Below, one piece after another: positions 25,830-33,840 of a stretch of 64,000 nucleotides of DNA. The stretch covers positions 91,040 to 155,039 of the forward strand of contig NZ_RPOH01000021.1 in the NCBI RefSeq assembly GCF_003818135.1, read 5' to 3'. The notes beneath the pieces are model-generated. The model ran no database searches, had not been told where the DNA came from, and worked only from the letters and a program-made list of their open reading frames with translations. Positions within the stretch are counted from its first letter, which is position 1, and each line of letters begins with the position of its first letter. Both the position numbers and the translations under genes were made by a program. This DNA is from Buttiauxella warmboldiae (GTDB lineage Bacteria > Pseudomonadota > Gammaproteobacteria > Enterobacterales > Enterobacteriaceae).

Positions 25830-27341
25830 CTATTTACCAAAATAACGGTACCTCAATATATCATCGCAATAAAGTACTCGTTCTAATTCAAGTACTGAAA
25901 AATTCATTAGTTCCACCCCACGTTTACTACAAATCGAATCAAGCTTATCATATAGGGTTGCATCAATAGGTGCCGATGTCATCACCCCAAATCCCTGAGC
26001 ATCGTAACGCTCCAGCATATCCCCAACATCAACTAACTTTGTAGCCGATAATGATTTCGAGTTTGTTATCAATTTACATTGAAAAATCCATTTACGAGGC
26101 AATACACCTGCGCTTTTCGGAATATCATACACTTCAATGTCTCGCCCTCCATCCCGAGAGCGAGATTTACCATATTTTCTTATAGTATCAGCATTAAATC
26201 TAGGGTGATTAAAAATAATATCATAACAAAGCTGCTCAAATTCCTCATCCGAAAGACAGCCCCATTTATAAGCAATACTATCCGGGAGATCAATGTTTTT
26301 AGAGAGAGTTGATAATATGTTTTTAAACTTATCACGGACATTTTTTATTGTCTCTATCGAAAGTATTTCGGTGTCATATAAAACATGCCAAAATTTTCCA
26401 TCATGTACAGAAACCATTGTTCCATCATGATCTATCATACACTTACTAATATTCTTAGTTGGCATATAAGTATTATCAAAAGTGAGGTGCTTCTTACCTG
26501 ATATATGTCCATCAGACCAATCGAATTCATCTGGAGGCCAACACTCTTCATCTTCATCATCACCAACAAACATTGTAAGACTGCTACAAAACCTTGAATT
26601 AAGATATTGTTTCATAGGGAAATATGCAACTAGGCCATCCGCCAATACATAAGATGTATCATTTGCTACTAGTATTTCTGCTGGTAATAATTTTTCAGTA
26701 CGGTACTTTTGACCAGTGACTTCAAAGAAGTAATTAAGATTTAAATTTCCGGGAATTAACCAACCTCTACTTGACATATAGCAGTCATTATCCAATCTGT
26801 TACTGAAGAAACTCCGCCAATAGCCTAACTTCCTCTCAGGGTGTTTTTTTACCTCATCAAAATATAGCTCAGGTGACTCCGATAGCATTTCGCAATAAGC
26901 ACCTTCGATTAAATTCGCATAATAATCATCAGCAATTTCTGGTAATCGAATAGAATAACTGTCCAATTCAAGTTCAAAATTCAAGACCTTATCACGTACA
27001 GATTGGTAAAAATCATAATTACCATCATCACCTCGACAATATAAAATAACACATTCTTCGATGGCAATTTTTATACTAATGGTTGGTTGGTAAAGCATTA
27101 AACATAAGCGAGTTTTATGCACTTCAGAGATATAATCATAGACCACGTTTGCAGCCTTAGCCTCTGATGCCAATCTTTCACCAACCCATAATGCTTCTAA
27201 ATAATCATCACTAATATCCATATAGGAATTTGTGACACCAATACTTTCTAGTGGAATGTATACCTTTAGAACATCCTCTTTCTCTATATCCAGATCAAAA
27301 ATGTCCTCAACTTCCATTTTGCCAAGATCAAGCTCTAGCAT
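25830..27341 (-). CDS. Mrr-like restriction endonuclease
   Basis: This 503-residue protein has an Mrr-type PD-(D/E)XK catalytic domain at its C-terminus. GGRDIEVYD (Asp401) and, after a loop, WIFQCK (Gln421, Lys423) form the D-x(n)-QxK active site. It is preceded by SDEEFEQLCYDII, the usual helix before this fold, and followed by GFGVMTSAPID. The N-terminal 370 residues are acidic and unrecognised; they may be a sensor or target-recognition domain. It is convergent with the methyltransferase operon and shares its low GC. Mrr-type enzymes often cut methylated DNA; here it may instead be restrained by the partner methylase or phosphorelay. Inference from context. Confidence 0.82.
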   Translation of the reverse strand: MLELDLGKMEVEDIFDLDIEKEDVLKVYIPLESIGVTNSYMDISDDYLEALWVGERLASEAKAANVVYDYISEVHKTRLCLMLYQPTISIKIAIEECVILYCRGDDGNYDFYQSVRDKVLNFELELDSYSIRLPEIADDYYANLIEGAYCEMLSESPELYFDEVKKHPERKLGYWRSFFSNRLDNDCYMSSRGWLIPGNLNLNYFFEVTGQKYRTEKLLPAEILVANDTSYVLADGLVAYFPMKQYLNSRFCSSLTMFVGDDEDEECWPPDEFDWSDGHISGKKHLTFDNTYMPTKNISKCMIDHDGTMVSVHDGKFWHVLYDTEILSIETIKNVRDKFKNILSTLSKNIDLPDSIAYKWGCLSDEEFEQLCYDIIFNHPRFNADTIRKYGKSRSRDGGRDIEVYDIPKSAGVLPRKWIFQCKLITNSKSLSATKLVDVGDMLERYDAQGFGVMTSAPIDATLYDKLDSICSKRGVELMNFSVLELERVLYCDDILRYRYFGK

Positions 27342-27407
27342 TTCAAAATAACCCTAATCAATTCTTAAAAGACTCTTAAAATAGAGCCGCAACCAAAACC
27401 TTTAGTT

Positions 27408-27728
27408 TTAGCCTCTCCCGACGTGGTTCACCTTTTCATTAGCTCTGCAACTTTCAGAGTTATAAACGTAACACGTGATTTCCCTATCATCAACGTGACG
27501 GCCAGCAATTGCCTCTTCCTCATGACACATTGCTACGGCCCACTGAACAATACGTCGGCTGGCATCGTAAGCAGATCTTCAAAACCTGAGACCGTAAGCT
27601 TCATAGGTATCATCAATTGCCCAATATGCTTTATCCCCTCCGGAGGATAAATTGCCTTTAACCCCTATAGCTGATAACCCCTGCGCACCAAAGTGGATTC
27701 CAGAATAACGACTCCCAAACTCTCTCAT
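27408..27728 (-). pseudogene. Small island gene interrupted by an in-frame stop
   Basis: The minus-strand frame from ATG 27728 reads MREFGSRYSGIHFGAQGLSA and on to DDTYEAYGLRF, meets TGA at 27581-27579, and continues in the same frame as SAYDASRRIVQWAVAMCHEE to a TAA at 27408 (107 codons in all). The continuity and protein-like composition on both sides suggest an ordinary small gene with one nonsense change. The family is not recognised. No strong ribosome binding site is seen. Its 3' end overlaps a sequence resembling the plus-strand stretch near 27785-27860. Confidence 0.4.
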
Positions 27729-27880
27729 TGAAGAGCCTGACTCTTGATTATTATTGATACCGTATTAATCTGTGCGAAGTTCAACCCGCAACCGGAGCCT
27801 TCAGGTTGCCACCTTCCCGGTGAGGCTCGCCTTTTCGTCCGCTCTGTATCATCCTCGCGGACAGCGCTTAGCGCCTGATA

Positions 27881-27956
27881 CATCCTCTACCCCACCATGC
27901 AGGGAATCCCTCCCTGTCGGGCGGTGTTTCTCTGCTTTCATCACTGGAGAAATACT
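27881..27956 (+). repeat. Repeated 5' leader, copy 1
   Basis: This leader begins CATCCTCTAC and starts 76 bases before the ATG at 27957. A related leader with the same first ten bases starts 75 bases before the ATG at 28335. Both also share CATGC-x-GGG and a CCCTCCCTG/TCCCGACCGG-type hairpin core. Repetition before two adjacent ICE genes suggests a shared regulatory element in DNA or mRNA. Confidence 0.5.
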
Positions 27957-28250
27957 ATGCCAACTTCATCCATCACTGAAGCAACATCCTTATCATTGTC
28001 TATCTCATCTGAGGCCTGGGAAAAGGTAGTTAGTTTTCCACCCGTTCCCTCTCAGGAAGACGACGGCCTCGAAAACCTGATTGTCGCGACCATTCTGACA
28101 TTCAAAAGCGCAGGCCTGGACCGTAAGAGTATTAATTTCGGTCTGTACTGTTTTCCCGCCGACGGCAGTAGCAATGTACCGCTGATGACGCCGCTGCACT
28201 TAACCCTTGAAGATGATCACTTGTTGGTTACTGCCCTTCACACCAGCTGA
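27957..28250 (+). CDS. Small conserved-type ICE protein, unknown function
   Basis: This 97-residue protein has ATG at 27957 preceded by GGAGA; a longer in-frame start at 27897 lies inside the repeated leader and is unlikely. It has no membrane segment or recognised domain. The second half (LIVATILTFKSAGLDRKSIN) looks like an ordinary alpha/beta protein. It precedes the ArdC-like gene and has a leader of the same kind, so the two may be expressed together soon after ICE transfer. Function unknown. Confidence 0.6.
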   Translation: MPTSSITEATSLSLSISSEAWEKVVSFPPVPSQEDDGLENLIVATILTFKSAGLDRKSINFGLYCFPADGSSNVPLMTPLHLTLEDDHLLVTALHTS

Positions 28251-28259
28251 TTACCTCAG

Positions 28260-28334
28260 CATCCTCTACTCCCATGCCGGGCGACTCCCGACCGGGAGCG
28301 CTGTACCCGGCTTCTTTATCATGAGGTTACGCTT
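28260..28334 (+). repeat. Repeated 5' leader, copy 2
   Basis: Second copy of the CATCCTCTAC leader, in front of the ArdC-like gene. It diverges from copy 1 mainly in the middle, where GACTCCCGACCGGGAGCGC forms a local hairpin. Length to the start codon is 75 bases, against 76 in copy 1. Confidence 0.5.
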
Positions 28335-29246
28335 ATGAACAGAAGCAACGATCTTTACCAGAAAGTCACCGATGAAATTATCGCCGCGCTGGAGAAAGGC
28401 GTGATCCCCTGGGTTCGCCCGTGGCGGGAAGGGGAACCGGTGGTGCCGATGAATGCCTTATCCGGGCGGTTGTATCACGGTATCAATATTCCTCTGCTCT
28501 GGAACAGCGCTGAGCGACAGGGATATGAAAGCGATCGCTGGCTGACCTTCACTCAGATTCGCAATGCAGGCGGTAACGTTCGTAAAGGCGAAAAATCTAC
28601 ACTGGCCGTGTTCTATCTTCCCCAGCAACGCGAGGTTGTGGACAGTAACGGGAACACGGTTCTTGATGCTGACGGCAATCCTAAAGTGACGTCTTACGCT
28701 GTGGTACGCGAGTTCCGGTTGTTCAATCTTCAACAATGCGAAGGACTGCCGGAAGCCTTCTCGCAACCTGTCGTGATGGTCAATGATCCCATTGCCGCTG
28801 CTGAGCTGGTTGCCCGGCAAAGCGCAGTGACGATCACTCACCGACGCCAGAACCGGGCATATTACTCGCCGGGGCGCGACTGCATCATCATGCCGCATCC
28901 TGAGCAGTTCACGTCGCGTGAAGATTATTACGGCACGCTATTGCATGAGCTGACGCACGCCACTGGGCACGCTTCACGGCTGAGTCGGGACGGCATCACC
29001 GCCGGAAACCATACCTTTGGCGATCCGACGTATAGTTTCGAAGAACTCGTTGCCGAAATGGGCTCTGCCTTCCTGTGCGCTCATGTCGGCATTCAGGCGA
29101 AGCTACAGCATGACAGCTACATCGCATCGTGGCTGAAGGTGTTGCAGCAGGACAAAAAAGCGATTTTCCGTGCCAGCGGATTAGCGCGTAATGCCTGCGA
29201 ATACCTGCTTGAACAGGCGCAGCAGCCGTTAGCGCTGAGCGCATAA
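28335..29246 (+). CDS. ArdC-like antirestriction protein (ssDNA-binding domain plus zincin)
   Basis: This 303-residue protein is of the ArdC / DUF1738 family. The N-terminal part (about 1-130) has the family blocks DLYQKVTDEIIAALEKGVIP, VMPNA-type PLLW and WLTFTQIRNAGGNVRKGEKS, which bind single-stranded DNA. The C-terminal part carries a zincin metalloprotease motif HELTHATGH near residue 203 with a downstream Glu (YSFEELVAEMGSAFLC). ArdC-type proteins travel with conjugative DNA and protect it from host restriction or proteolytically act on host targets. It is typical cargo of SPI-7-like ICEs. Starts with ATG after a GAGG site. Confidence 0.88.
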   Translation: MNRSNDLYQKVTDEIIAALEKGVIPWVRPWREGEPVVPMNALSGRLYHGINIPLLWNSAERQGYESDRWLTFTQIRNAGGNVRKGEKSTLAVFYLPQQREVVDSNGNTVLDADGNPKVTSYAVVREFRLFNLQQCEGLPEAFSQPVVMVNDPIAAAELVARQSAVTITHRRQNRAYYSPGRDCIIMPHPEQFTSREDYYGTLLHELTHATGHASRLSRDGITAGNHTFGDPTYSFEELVAEMGSAFLCAHVGIQAKLQHDSYIASWLKVLQQDKKAIFRASGLARNACEYLLEQAQQPLALSA

Positions 29247-29254
29247 CTAAATCT

Positions 29255-29286
29255 TGCCGACAGTATGCTTATTCTATCTGTCGGCA
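29255..29286 (+). terminator. Hairpin after the ArdC-like gene
   Basis: Perfect 9-base arms TGCCGACAG (29255-29263) and CTGTCGGCA (29278-29286) with a 14-base loop, starting 9 bases after the stop. The following TTCTAC is a poor T-run, so it may be a weak terminator or an mRNA 3' end stabiliser. Confidence 0.5.
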
Positions 29287-29351
29287 TTCTACTGGTTGTT
29301 AAATGCTAACATCTCAATCCCGTTTTATTGATAACGATAGCGAGACCTTCA

Positions 29352-29807
29352 GTGAGAACACGCCCTTCATCACGATTACTGATTATTGCTCCTTTAAATC
29401 GGATCCTGCTTTTCCGGTTCACTCACAATTCTGACGCACTGGCTGGCAGATCTTACTGGGCCACACCCGGGGGTGGCGTCCAAGATGGTGAATCCTTTGA
29501 ACAAGCAGCGATAAGAGAACTTCGTGAGGAAACAGGAATTATACGCCAGGATATCGGCACCTCTGTCGCAGAACGTACATTTCAGATGCTGTTACCCAGC
29601 GGCGAAACAGTTCTGGCTCAGGAACGTTTTTTTATTGTGCATATTAACGATGAAGAGATCAGCACCGAAGCCTGGAGCGATCATGAACGGCTCGTCATCA
29701 ATGACTATCACTGGTGGACGCCTGACGATCTGGAAAAAACAACTGGCGTTATTTTTCCTGAAAATATATCCGCGATCCTCTCCGAGTCTGAAAAGACCCA
29801 CCGCTAA
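29352..29807 (+). CDS. NUDIX hydrolase
   Basis: The protein has about 151 residues from a GTG at 29352 (RTRPSSRLLIIAPLNRILLF); a TTG at 29328 is possible. The NUDIX box GGVQDGESFEQAAIRELREE-TG is complete, giving the GX5EX7REUXEEXGU Mg-binding helix. The downstream WWTPDDLEKT stretch is common in this family. It should cleave a nucleoside diphosphate linked to another group; substrate unknown. It lies between the ArdC-like gene and the broken relaxase. A phosphohydrolase on an ICE could serve housekeeping or defence-related nucleotide signals. Confidence 0.85.
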   Translation: MRTRPSSRLLIIAPLNRILLFRFTHNSDALAGRSYWATPGGGVQDGESFEQAAIRELREETGIIRQDIGTSVAERTFQMLLPSGETVLAQERFFIVHINDEEISTEAWSDHERLVINDYHWWTPDDLEKTTGVIFPENISAILSESEKTHR

Positions 29808-29844
29808 CTGATATTCACCAAAAGGTACCTGAACTACATACAAA

Positions 29845-30034
29845 ATAATTTGCGCGCCCCAATAAACAATTTCCCCCCGAACCTGATGGCACCAAAAGGC
29901 AAAATCCCAAAGGTTAAGGGGAAGAGAGGGAAGGGGTAACGGGCTTACCCGAAAAAGGGTTTCCCTTCGTCTTTTGTGTTGCAGATGCGTTGGCTTTCCT
30001 GCAACACAAAATCCATTGGGTATAAAGGGCCATT
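29845..30034 (+). repeat. Relaxase leader, copy 1 (structured region)
   Basis: This stretch is a diverged copy of the region before the intact relaxase (47055-47214), alike in order and at many positions (AACAATTTCCCCC, ACGGGCTT, CCATTGGGTATAAAGGGCCA). It contains a perfect 13-base hairpin TTTTGTGTTGCAG (29972-29984) / CTGCAACACAAAA (29999-30011). In copy 2 a hairpin sits at the same place but with a different stem sequence. It could be a regulatory leader or part of a transfer origin. Confidence 0.6.
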
Positions 30035-30205
30035 ATGCGGATATGGCTGACGCGCAAACAACCAGACACCACACCATCCACTGACGAGACAAACGCCACG
30101 GAGGGTTGGCTGCAACCTGAATCTGCTGAAATCCTGCTGGCGAAGCCATTCCGCCAGCAGCTTATCCAGTTTATCCGTCAGAGCACCGCGCTCCCCGCCT
30201 CATTG
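30035..30205 (+). pseudogene. traI: MobH relaxase 5' remnant, truncated by IS1
   Basis: The first 57 codons of a relaxase gene (MRIWLTRKQPDT, GWLQPESAEILLAKPF, RQQLIQFIRQSTALPASL) are about 75% identical to the intact relaxase beginning at 47215. Homology stops at CATTG (30201-30205), where the IS1-family element begins. The rest of the gene is absent to the right of the element, so it was lost and not just interrupted. All catalytic His motifs lie downstream in the intact copy, so this fragment is inactive. Confidence 0.85.
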
Positions 30206-30261
30206 GGTAATGCCTCTAATTAGTTGAATTGATGTATGATATCCGTTTTTGAGGTTATCTC

Positions 30262-30534
30262 ATGGCCAGCGTTACTGTTCATTGTCCCCGCTGTCAGTCT
30301 GCTCAGGTTTACCGCCATGGTCAGAACCCTAAAGGTCGTGACAGATTTCGCTGCCATGACTGCCACCGCGTGTTTCTGCTCACTTATACCTATGAAGCCC
30401 GTAAGCCGGGTGTAAAAGAGCAAATCACAGAAATGGCCTTCAACGGTGCCGGCGTCCGGGTTACTGCAAGGACGCTGAAAATCGGCATTAATATCGTCAT
30501 TCGCACTTTGAAAAACTCGCGCCGAAGCGAATAA
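30262..30534 (+). CDS. insA: IS1 InsA protein
   Basis: This 90-residue protein is equivalent to IS1 InsA (91 residues): N-terminal zinc-finger cysteines CPRCQSAQV and CHDCHRVF, then a helix-turn-helix region (GVRVTARTLKIGINIVIRTL). InsA alone represses IS1; the active transposase is an InsA-InsB fusion made by ribosomal frameshifting near the end of insA. Confidence 0.9.
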   Translation: MASVTVHCPRCQSAQVYRHGQNPKGRDRFRCHDCHRVFLLTYTYEARKPGVKEQITEMAFNGAGVRVTARTLKIGINIVIRTLKNSRRSE

Positions 30535-30545
30535 CATCATCTCCG

Positions 30546-30959
30546 GTTGCCCATACAGATATAGCTCTTATCTGTGAACTTGATGAGTAATGGGGCTTTG
30601 TCGGCAGTAAAGCCTGCCAGCACTGGCTCTGGTATGCATACAACACCAAAACAGGGGGGGGCGTTCTGGCCTATACGTTCGGACTGCGCACGGATAACAC
30701 CTGCCGCGAACTGCTGGCTCTGCTCACACCGTTTAATATTGGCATGATAACCCGCGATAACTGGGGGAGTTACAGCAGGGAAGTGCCGAGGGATAAACAT
30801 CTGACAGGCAAAATCTTCACTCAACGCACTGAGCGCAACAACCTGACGCTGAGAACCCGAATCAAGCGTCTGGCCCGCCGGACCATCTGCTTCTCACGCT
30901 CTGTTGAGCTACATGAAAAAGTCATCGGGGCCTTCATTGAAAAATACATGTTCTACTAA
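30546..30959 (+). pseudogene. insB: IS1 insB with nonsense mutation
   Basis: The InsB frame reads VAHTDIALICELDE, then TAA at 30588-30590, then WGFVGSKACQHWLWYAYNT and on to the end of the element with all later InsB blocks (GVLAYTFG, DNWGSYSREVP, ERNNLTLRTRIKRLARRT). IS1 elements usually have a glutamine or similar residue before WGFVG, so one C-to-T change could create the TAA. The element cannot make full transposase unless the stop is read through. Confidence 0.85.
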
Positions 30960-30970
30960 TTGGAATCACC

Positions 30971-31274
30971 ACCGGCAAAAGCATGATCCTCATCGTGCTC
31001 AAAATCAAGCATCTTCAATGATCACGGGTATATATCAAATGAAATTTTATAATCAAATAATAGGCATTCAATTTACATAGTGACTATGTGGTAATTTCAT
31101 TATTAAAAATGCAATGTTCATCACAATAAGAATGAATAGCTGCGCCTAATACCACTACATTTTTTCAGCCCATGTTTGCCTCCTGGGAACGGACTGACGG
31201 TTTCCATAAAGTGGTAAACTTTTCTCAACAGCTGCCGCATCGTCCGGCACTAGTGAGGTGTCCATATAAGCTAT
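30971..31274. other. Intergenic region right of IS1
   Basis: About 300 AT-rich bases with no open frame that has a start and ribosome binding site. It does not resemble the relaxase gene that IS1 cut. Nothing recognised. Confidence 0.45.
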
Positions 31275-31985
31275 TTAGCGATTCAGTGAAACGGAGTAAA
31301 TATAGTCAAAGCCTTTGAGTGTACTGTAGAGCAAAAAAATGTCCGACTTGTTATTCACATTCAATCGCAACCTGACCTCCACCCTTTTTTTCTTATTATC
31401 CATGATATTGATATTATCAATCTCATAACCTTTCAGGTTTAAATCGGTCAATAAGGTTTCTATCGCGTCACTATTCATGACCAGCACACTGGCATCTATC
31501 CCTTGATAACGAGATAACCGGTTGCTCAGTCGCGTAATGACATGGCTGAATTTTATCATCGTAAGGATCAATACCGTCGTCACCGACGCGTATAAATAAA
31601 ACCCCGCGCCACAGGCGATACCTATCCCCGCAGCAGACCAAATGATGGCGGCCGTTGTTAGCCCAGAAATCACTTGGTTAGACCTTAGCAAGATAACACC
31701 TGCCCCTAGAAACCCTACACCACTGATCACCTGTGCCGCAAGGCGCATCGGGTCGGTGCGAATATTGTCAGACGAGCCCGCATAATACAAGGCAGATTGG
31801 ATGGAAATCAGCGTCAACAGGCAACTGGATACTGAAATAATAACACAGGTTTTGAAACCGACTGGCTTGTGTTTAGATTCACGTTCAAGGCCAATCAAGC
31901 CACATAAAAAACAGGCCAGAAATAATCTGGCCAACCCGGAAACTGAATTTAAACCATCATCAAAATAGGAGAGTAGTAGTGACAT
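31275..31985 (-). CDS. MgtC/SapB-family membrane protein
   Basis: This 236-residue protein is of the MgtC/SapB family. Family marks GLIGLERESKHKPVGFKT and QVISGVGFLGAGVILL lie in the N-terminal membrane part (about five hydrophobic segments to residue 150), and a C-terminal ACT-like cytoplasmic domain follows (VRLRLNVNNKSDIFLLYSTL). MgtC proteins modulate F-type ATP synthase, phosphate uptake and growth at low Mg. It is the last gene of a minus-strand cluster with the UgpBAEC-like transporter, where control of phosphate handling would fit. It ends 304 bases from the IS1 element. Confidence 0.87.
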   Translation of the reverse strand: MSLLLSYFDDGLNSVSGLARLFLACFLCGLIGLERESKHKPVGFKTCVIISVSSCLLTLISIQSALYYAGSSDNIRTDPMRLAAQVISGVGFLGAGVILLRSNQVISGLTTAAIIWSAAGIGIACGAGFYLYASVTTVLILTMIKFSHVITRLSNRLSRYQGIDASVLVMNSDAIETLLTDLNLKGYEIDNINIMDNKKKRVEVRLRLNVNNKSDIFLLYSTLKGFDYIYSVSLNR

Positions 31986-32041
31986 GACACCCTCATTTCA
32001 AAGAAAAATTGCAACCTGTAAATTTTAACATCGAGTATTTT

Positions 32042-32722
32042 TTAAAAATAAAGTATCGGCGAAAACGCCGTGATACTCTCATACTGGCACAGTTCAGCTT
32101 TCTCCAGCTTCAATATTGATTCTTCCTCCGTCAATTCACTGATAAATTGTTGCAACAGCGTTGATAACATTTCCTGCTCCGTTGGACTCGGGGTTCTTAG
32201 CAAATAGCCCAACGTAATATGATAGACATACTCATAATGGTTTCGTCGGCGGATCCCTAATGCTGATGAAAGTTTATCTCTTAATACCTGAACCTGCTCG
32301 ACCGTATCGCCAGAAGGTTGAACAATGATGGCCAAGGTATTGACCACCGGTTTGTAAGCGCTAACTGAGAAGGTCAACTCAGGGGATACGATGGCATTTT
32401 CATTAATCTTGCTGACCATAAACTCGGTACACGCCTGTAATGACGCCGATATCGGCAGGTTTGTGGGCCAGTACCATCCCTCTTCACTTTTTTTACAGGC
32501 ACCGTCAAAGAGCGTGATATGGTAACTTTGAGGCGGCAAAAGCGAATATAAATTATTCGTCAGTGCGGACTGGGCTAACCGCGCATGAAAATCACACAGC
32601 CGTAGATAGAGCAAGGTATGGGTAATATGGACAATAACCGTATTGCCCACAAAGGGTAACGCATTCCCGTTTTCATCAAATTTTCCATTGGTCACTCCCA
32701 CGGGCAAATGTCTCTGATTCAT
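32042..32722 (-). CDS. 2H phosphoesterase-superfamily protein (DUF1868-like)
   Basis: This 226-residue protein has two H-x-T motifs 100 residues apart: His68-Ile-Thr70 in SYHITLFDG and His168-Ile-Thr170 in YVYHITLGYLL. The N-terminal GKFDENGNALPFVGNTVIVH is the DUF1868 signature. 2H enzymes open cyclic phosphodiesters or ligate/cleave 2'-5' phosphodiester bonds. It follows the ATPase gene of a UgpBAEC-like transporter by 17 bases, so it probably acts on the imported compound. In E. coli the ugp operon carries the GlpQ-type UgpQ in this position, so a 2H enzyme here suggests a cyclic or unusual phosphodiester substrate. Inference. Confidence 0.82.
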   Translation of the reverse strand: MNQRHLPVGVTNGKFDENGNALPFVGNTVIVHITHTLLYLRLCDFHARLAQSALTNNLYSLLPPQSYHITLFDGACKKSEEGWYWPTNLPISASLQACTEFMVSKINENAIVSPELTFSVSAYKPVVNTLAIIVQPSGDTVEQVQVLRDKLSSALGIRRRNHYEYVYHITLGYLLRTPSPTEQEMLSTLLQQFISELTEEESILKLEKAELCQYESITAFSPILYF

Positions 32723-32739
32723 CGTTCAACCCCTTTTCA

Positions 32740-33837
32740 TCAAATAGCGCAATCGGTATAACGCGTAATATTTTTCTTGGATTCATGATGGAATAAATGA
32801 CACTTATCCCTCGGAATGGTTATCTGCATTTCAACGGCATCAGGGATTTTTTGCCCAAAAGGCGTCACTACCCTTAAGGGGATGGCATCACCGATGGTGC
32901 CATGTAAAATCGTGTGCGATCCCAGATCTTCACGGTGATGAATGTGGAAGGGTATCCCATCATCATGGGTAAGCTGAATATCTTCGGGCCTAATCCCCAT
33001 ATAGGCCCTCTCAATATTTTGTTGCGTGGCAAAAGTACCTAGCAGGGTACCCTTGATGGCGACGGTATTTTCATCAAGCGTGACATCAAAAATATTCATC
33101 GCCGGCGAACCGATGAATTCTGCCACAAACACGCTGGCCGGGCGGTGATAAATCTCGGCCGGTGTGGCGAATTGTTCGATATTGCCTTTGTTCAGGATAA
33201 GAATTTTATCCGCCAGCGTCATCGCTTCAACCTGATCGTGGGTCACAAAGACTGAGGTGGCATTGATCCGCTTGTGAAGTTCCGACAGTTCAATTCGCAT
33301 GTCATTTCTTAATTGCGCATCCAGGTTCGAGAGCGGCTCATCAAACAGCAACACCTTGGGCTCACGCACGATGGCTCGGCCAATTGCCACCCGCTGGCGC
33401 TGTCCTCCGGAAAGCGCATGCGGTTGGCGTTCAAGATAGTCCTGTAACCCCATCGAAGCAGCCACTTTATTGACGCGCGCTGCAATCTCTTCTTTCGGCA
33501 GCCCCATCACCTTCAGGCTGTAGCCGATATTCTTGAACACGGTCATATGGGGATACAGGGCATAGTTTTGAAATACCATGGCGCAACCGCGGTCTTTCGG
33601 CTCTTTATTCTGGACCTCCACCCCACCGATGGAAATCGTGCCAGAGCTGGTGCTTTCTAGGCCGGCTATCATCCGCAACAACGTCGACTTTCCGCACCCG
33701 GAAGGCCCTAAAATGACGGTGAACATGCCCGCCGAGATCTCGATATTACAGGCGGGGATCACCGTATTGGTTTTATTGTACGTTTTTGACACATTGCGCA
33801 AAACGATGCTCGATACAGAGGTATTACTCATATTCAC
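32740..33837 (-). CDS. ABC transporter ATPase, UgpC/MalK type
   Basis: This 365-residue ATP-binding subunit carries Walker A GPSGCGKSTLLRM, Q-loop FQNYALYPHM, signature LSGGQRQRVAIGRA, Walker [13 protein letters not shown] and H-loop FVTHDQ. The C-terminal 130 residues are the TOBE-type regulatory domain (YMGIRPEDIQLTHDDG) of carbohydrate importers. It energises import by the two permeases just upstream (4-base gap). It belongs to the UgpC/MalK subgroup. The operon order is binding protein, two permeases, ATPase, 2H phosphoesterase, MgtC. Confidence 0.93.
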   Translation of the reverse strand: MNMSNTSVSSIVLRNVSKTYNKTNTVIPACNIEISAGMFTVILGPSGCGKSTLLRMIAGLESTSSGTISIGGVEVQNKEPKDRGCAMVFQNYALYPHMTVFKNIGYSLKVMGLPKEEIAARVNKVAASMGLQDYLERQPHALSGGQRQRVAIGRAIVREPKVLLFDEPLSNLDAQLRNDMRIELSELHKRINATSVFVTHDQVEAMTLADKILILNKGNIEQFATPAEIYHRPASVFVAEFIGSPAMNIFDVTLDENTVAIKGTLLGTFATQQNIERAYMGIRPEDIQLTHDDGIPFHIHHREDLGSHTILHGTIGDAIPLRVVTPFGQKIPDAVEMQITIPRDKCHLFHHESKKNITRYTDCAI

Positions 33838-33840
33838 CTT

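Larger units (their letters stand above)
30206..30970 (+). mobile_element. IS1-family insertion sequence, transposase broken
   Basis: A 765-base element with ends GGTAATGCCTCTAATTAG and (complement at right) GGTGATTCCAATTAGTAG, close to the 768-base size of IS1. It contains insA intact and insB with an in-frame stop. No target duplication is visible: left flank CCTCATTG, right flank ACCGGCAAA. This fits an IS1-mediated deletion or recombination that removed the rest of the relaxase gene and joined it to the transport modules. Confidence 0.88.

Noticed and set aside
27423..28029. Plus-strand open frames of 75-85 residues before the small ICE gene
   Set aside because: They lie over leader repeats and an antisense remnant, and lack ribosome binding sites.
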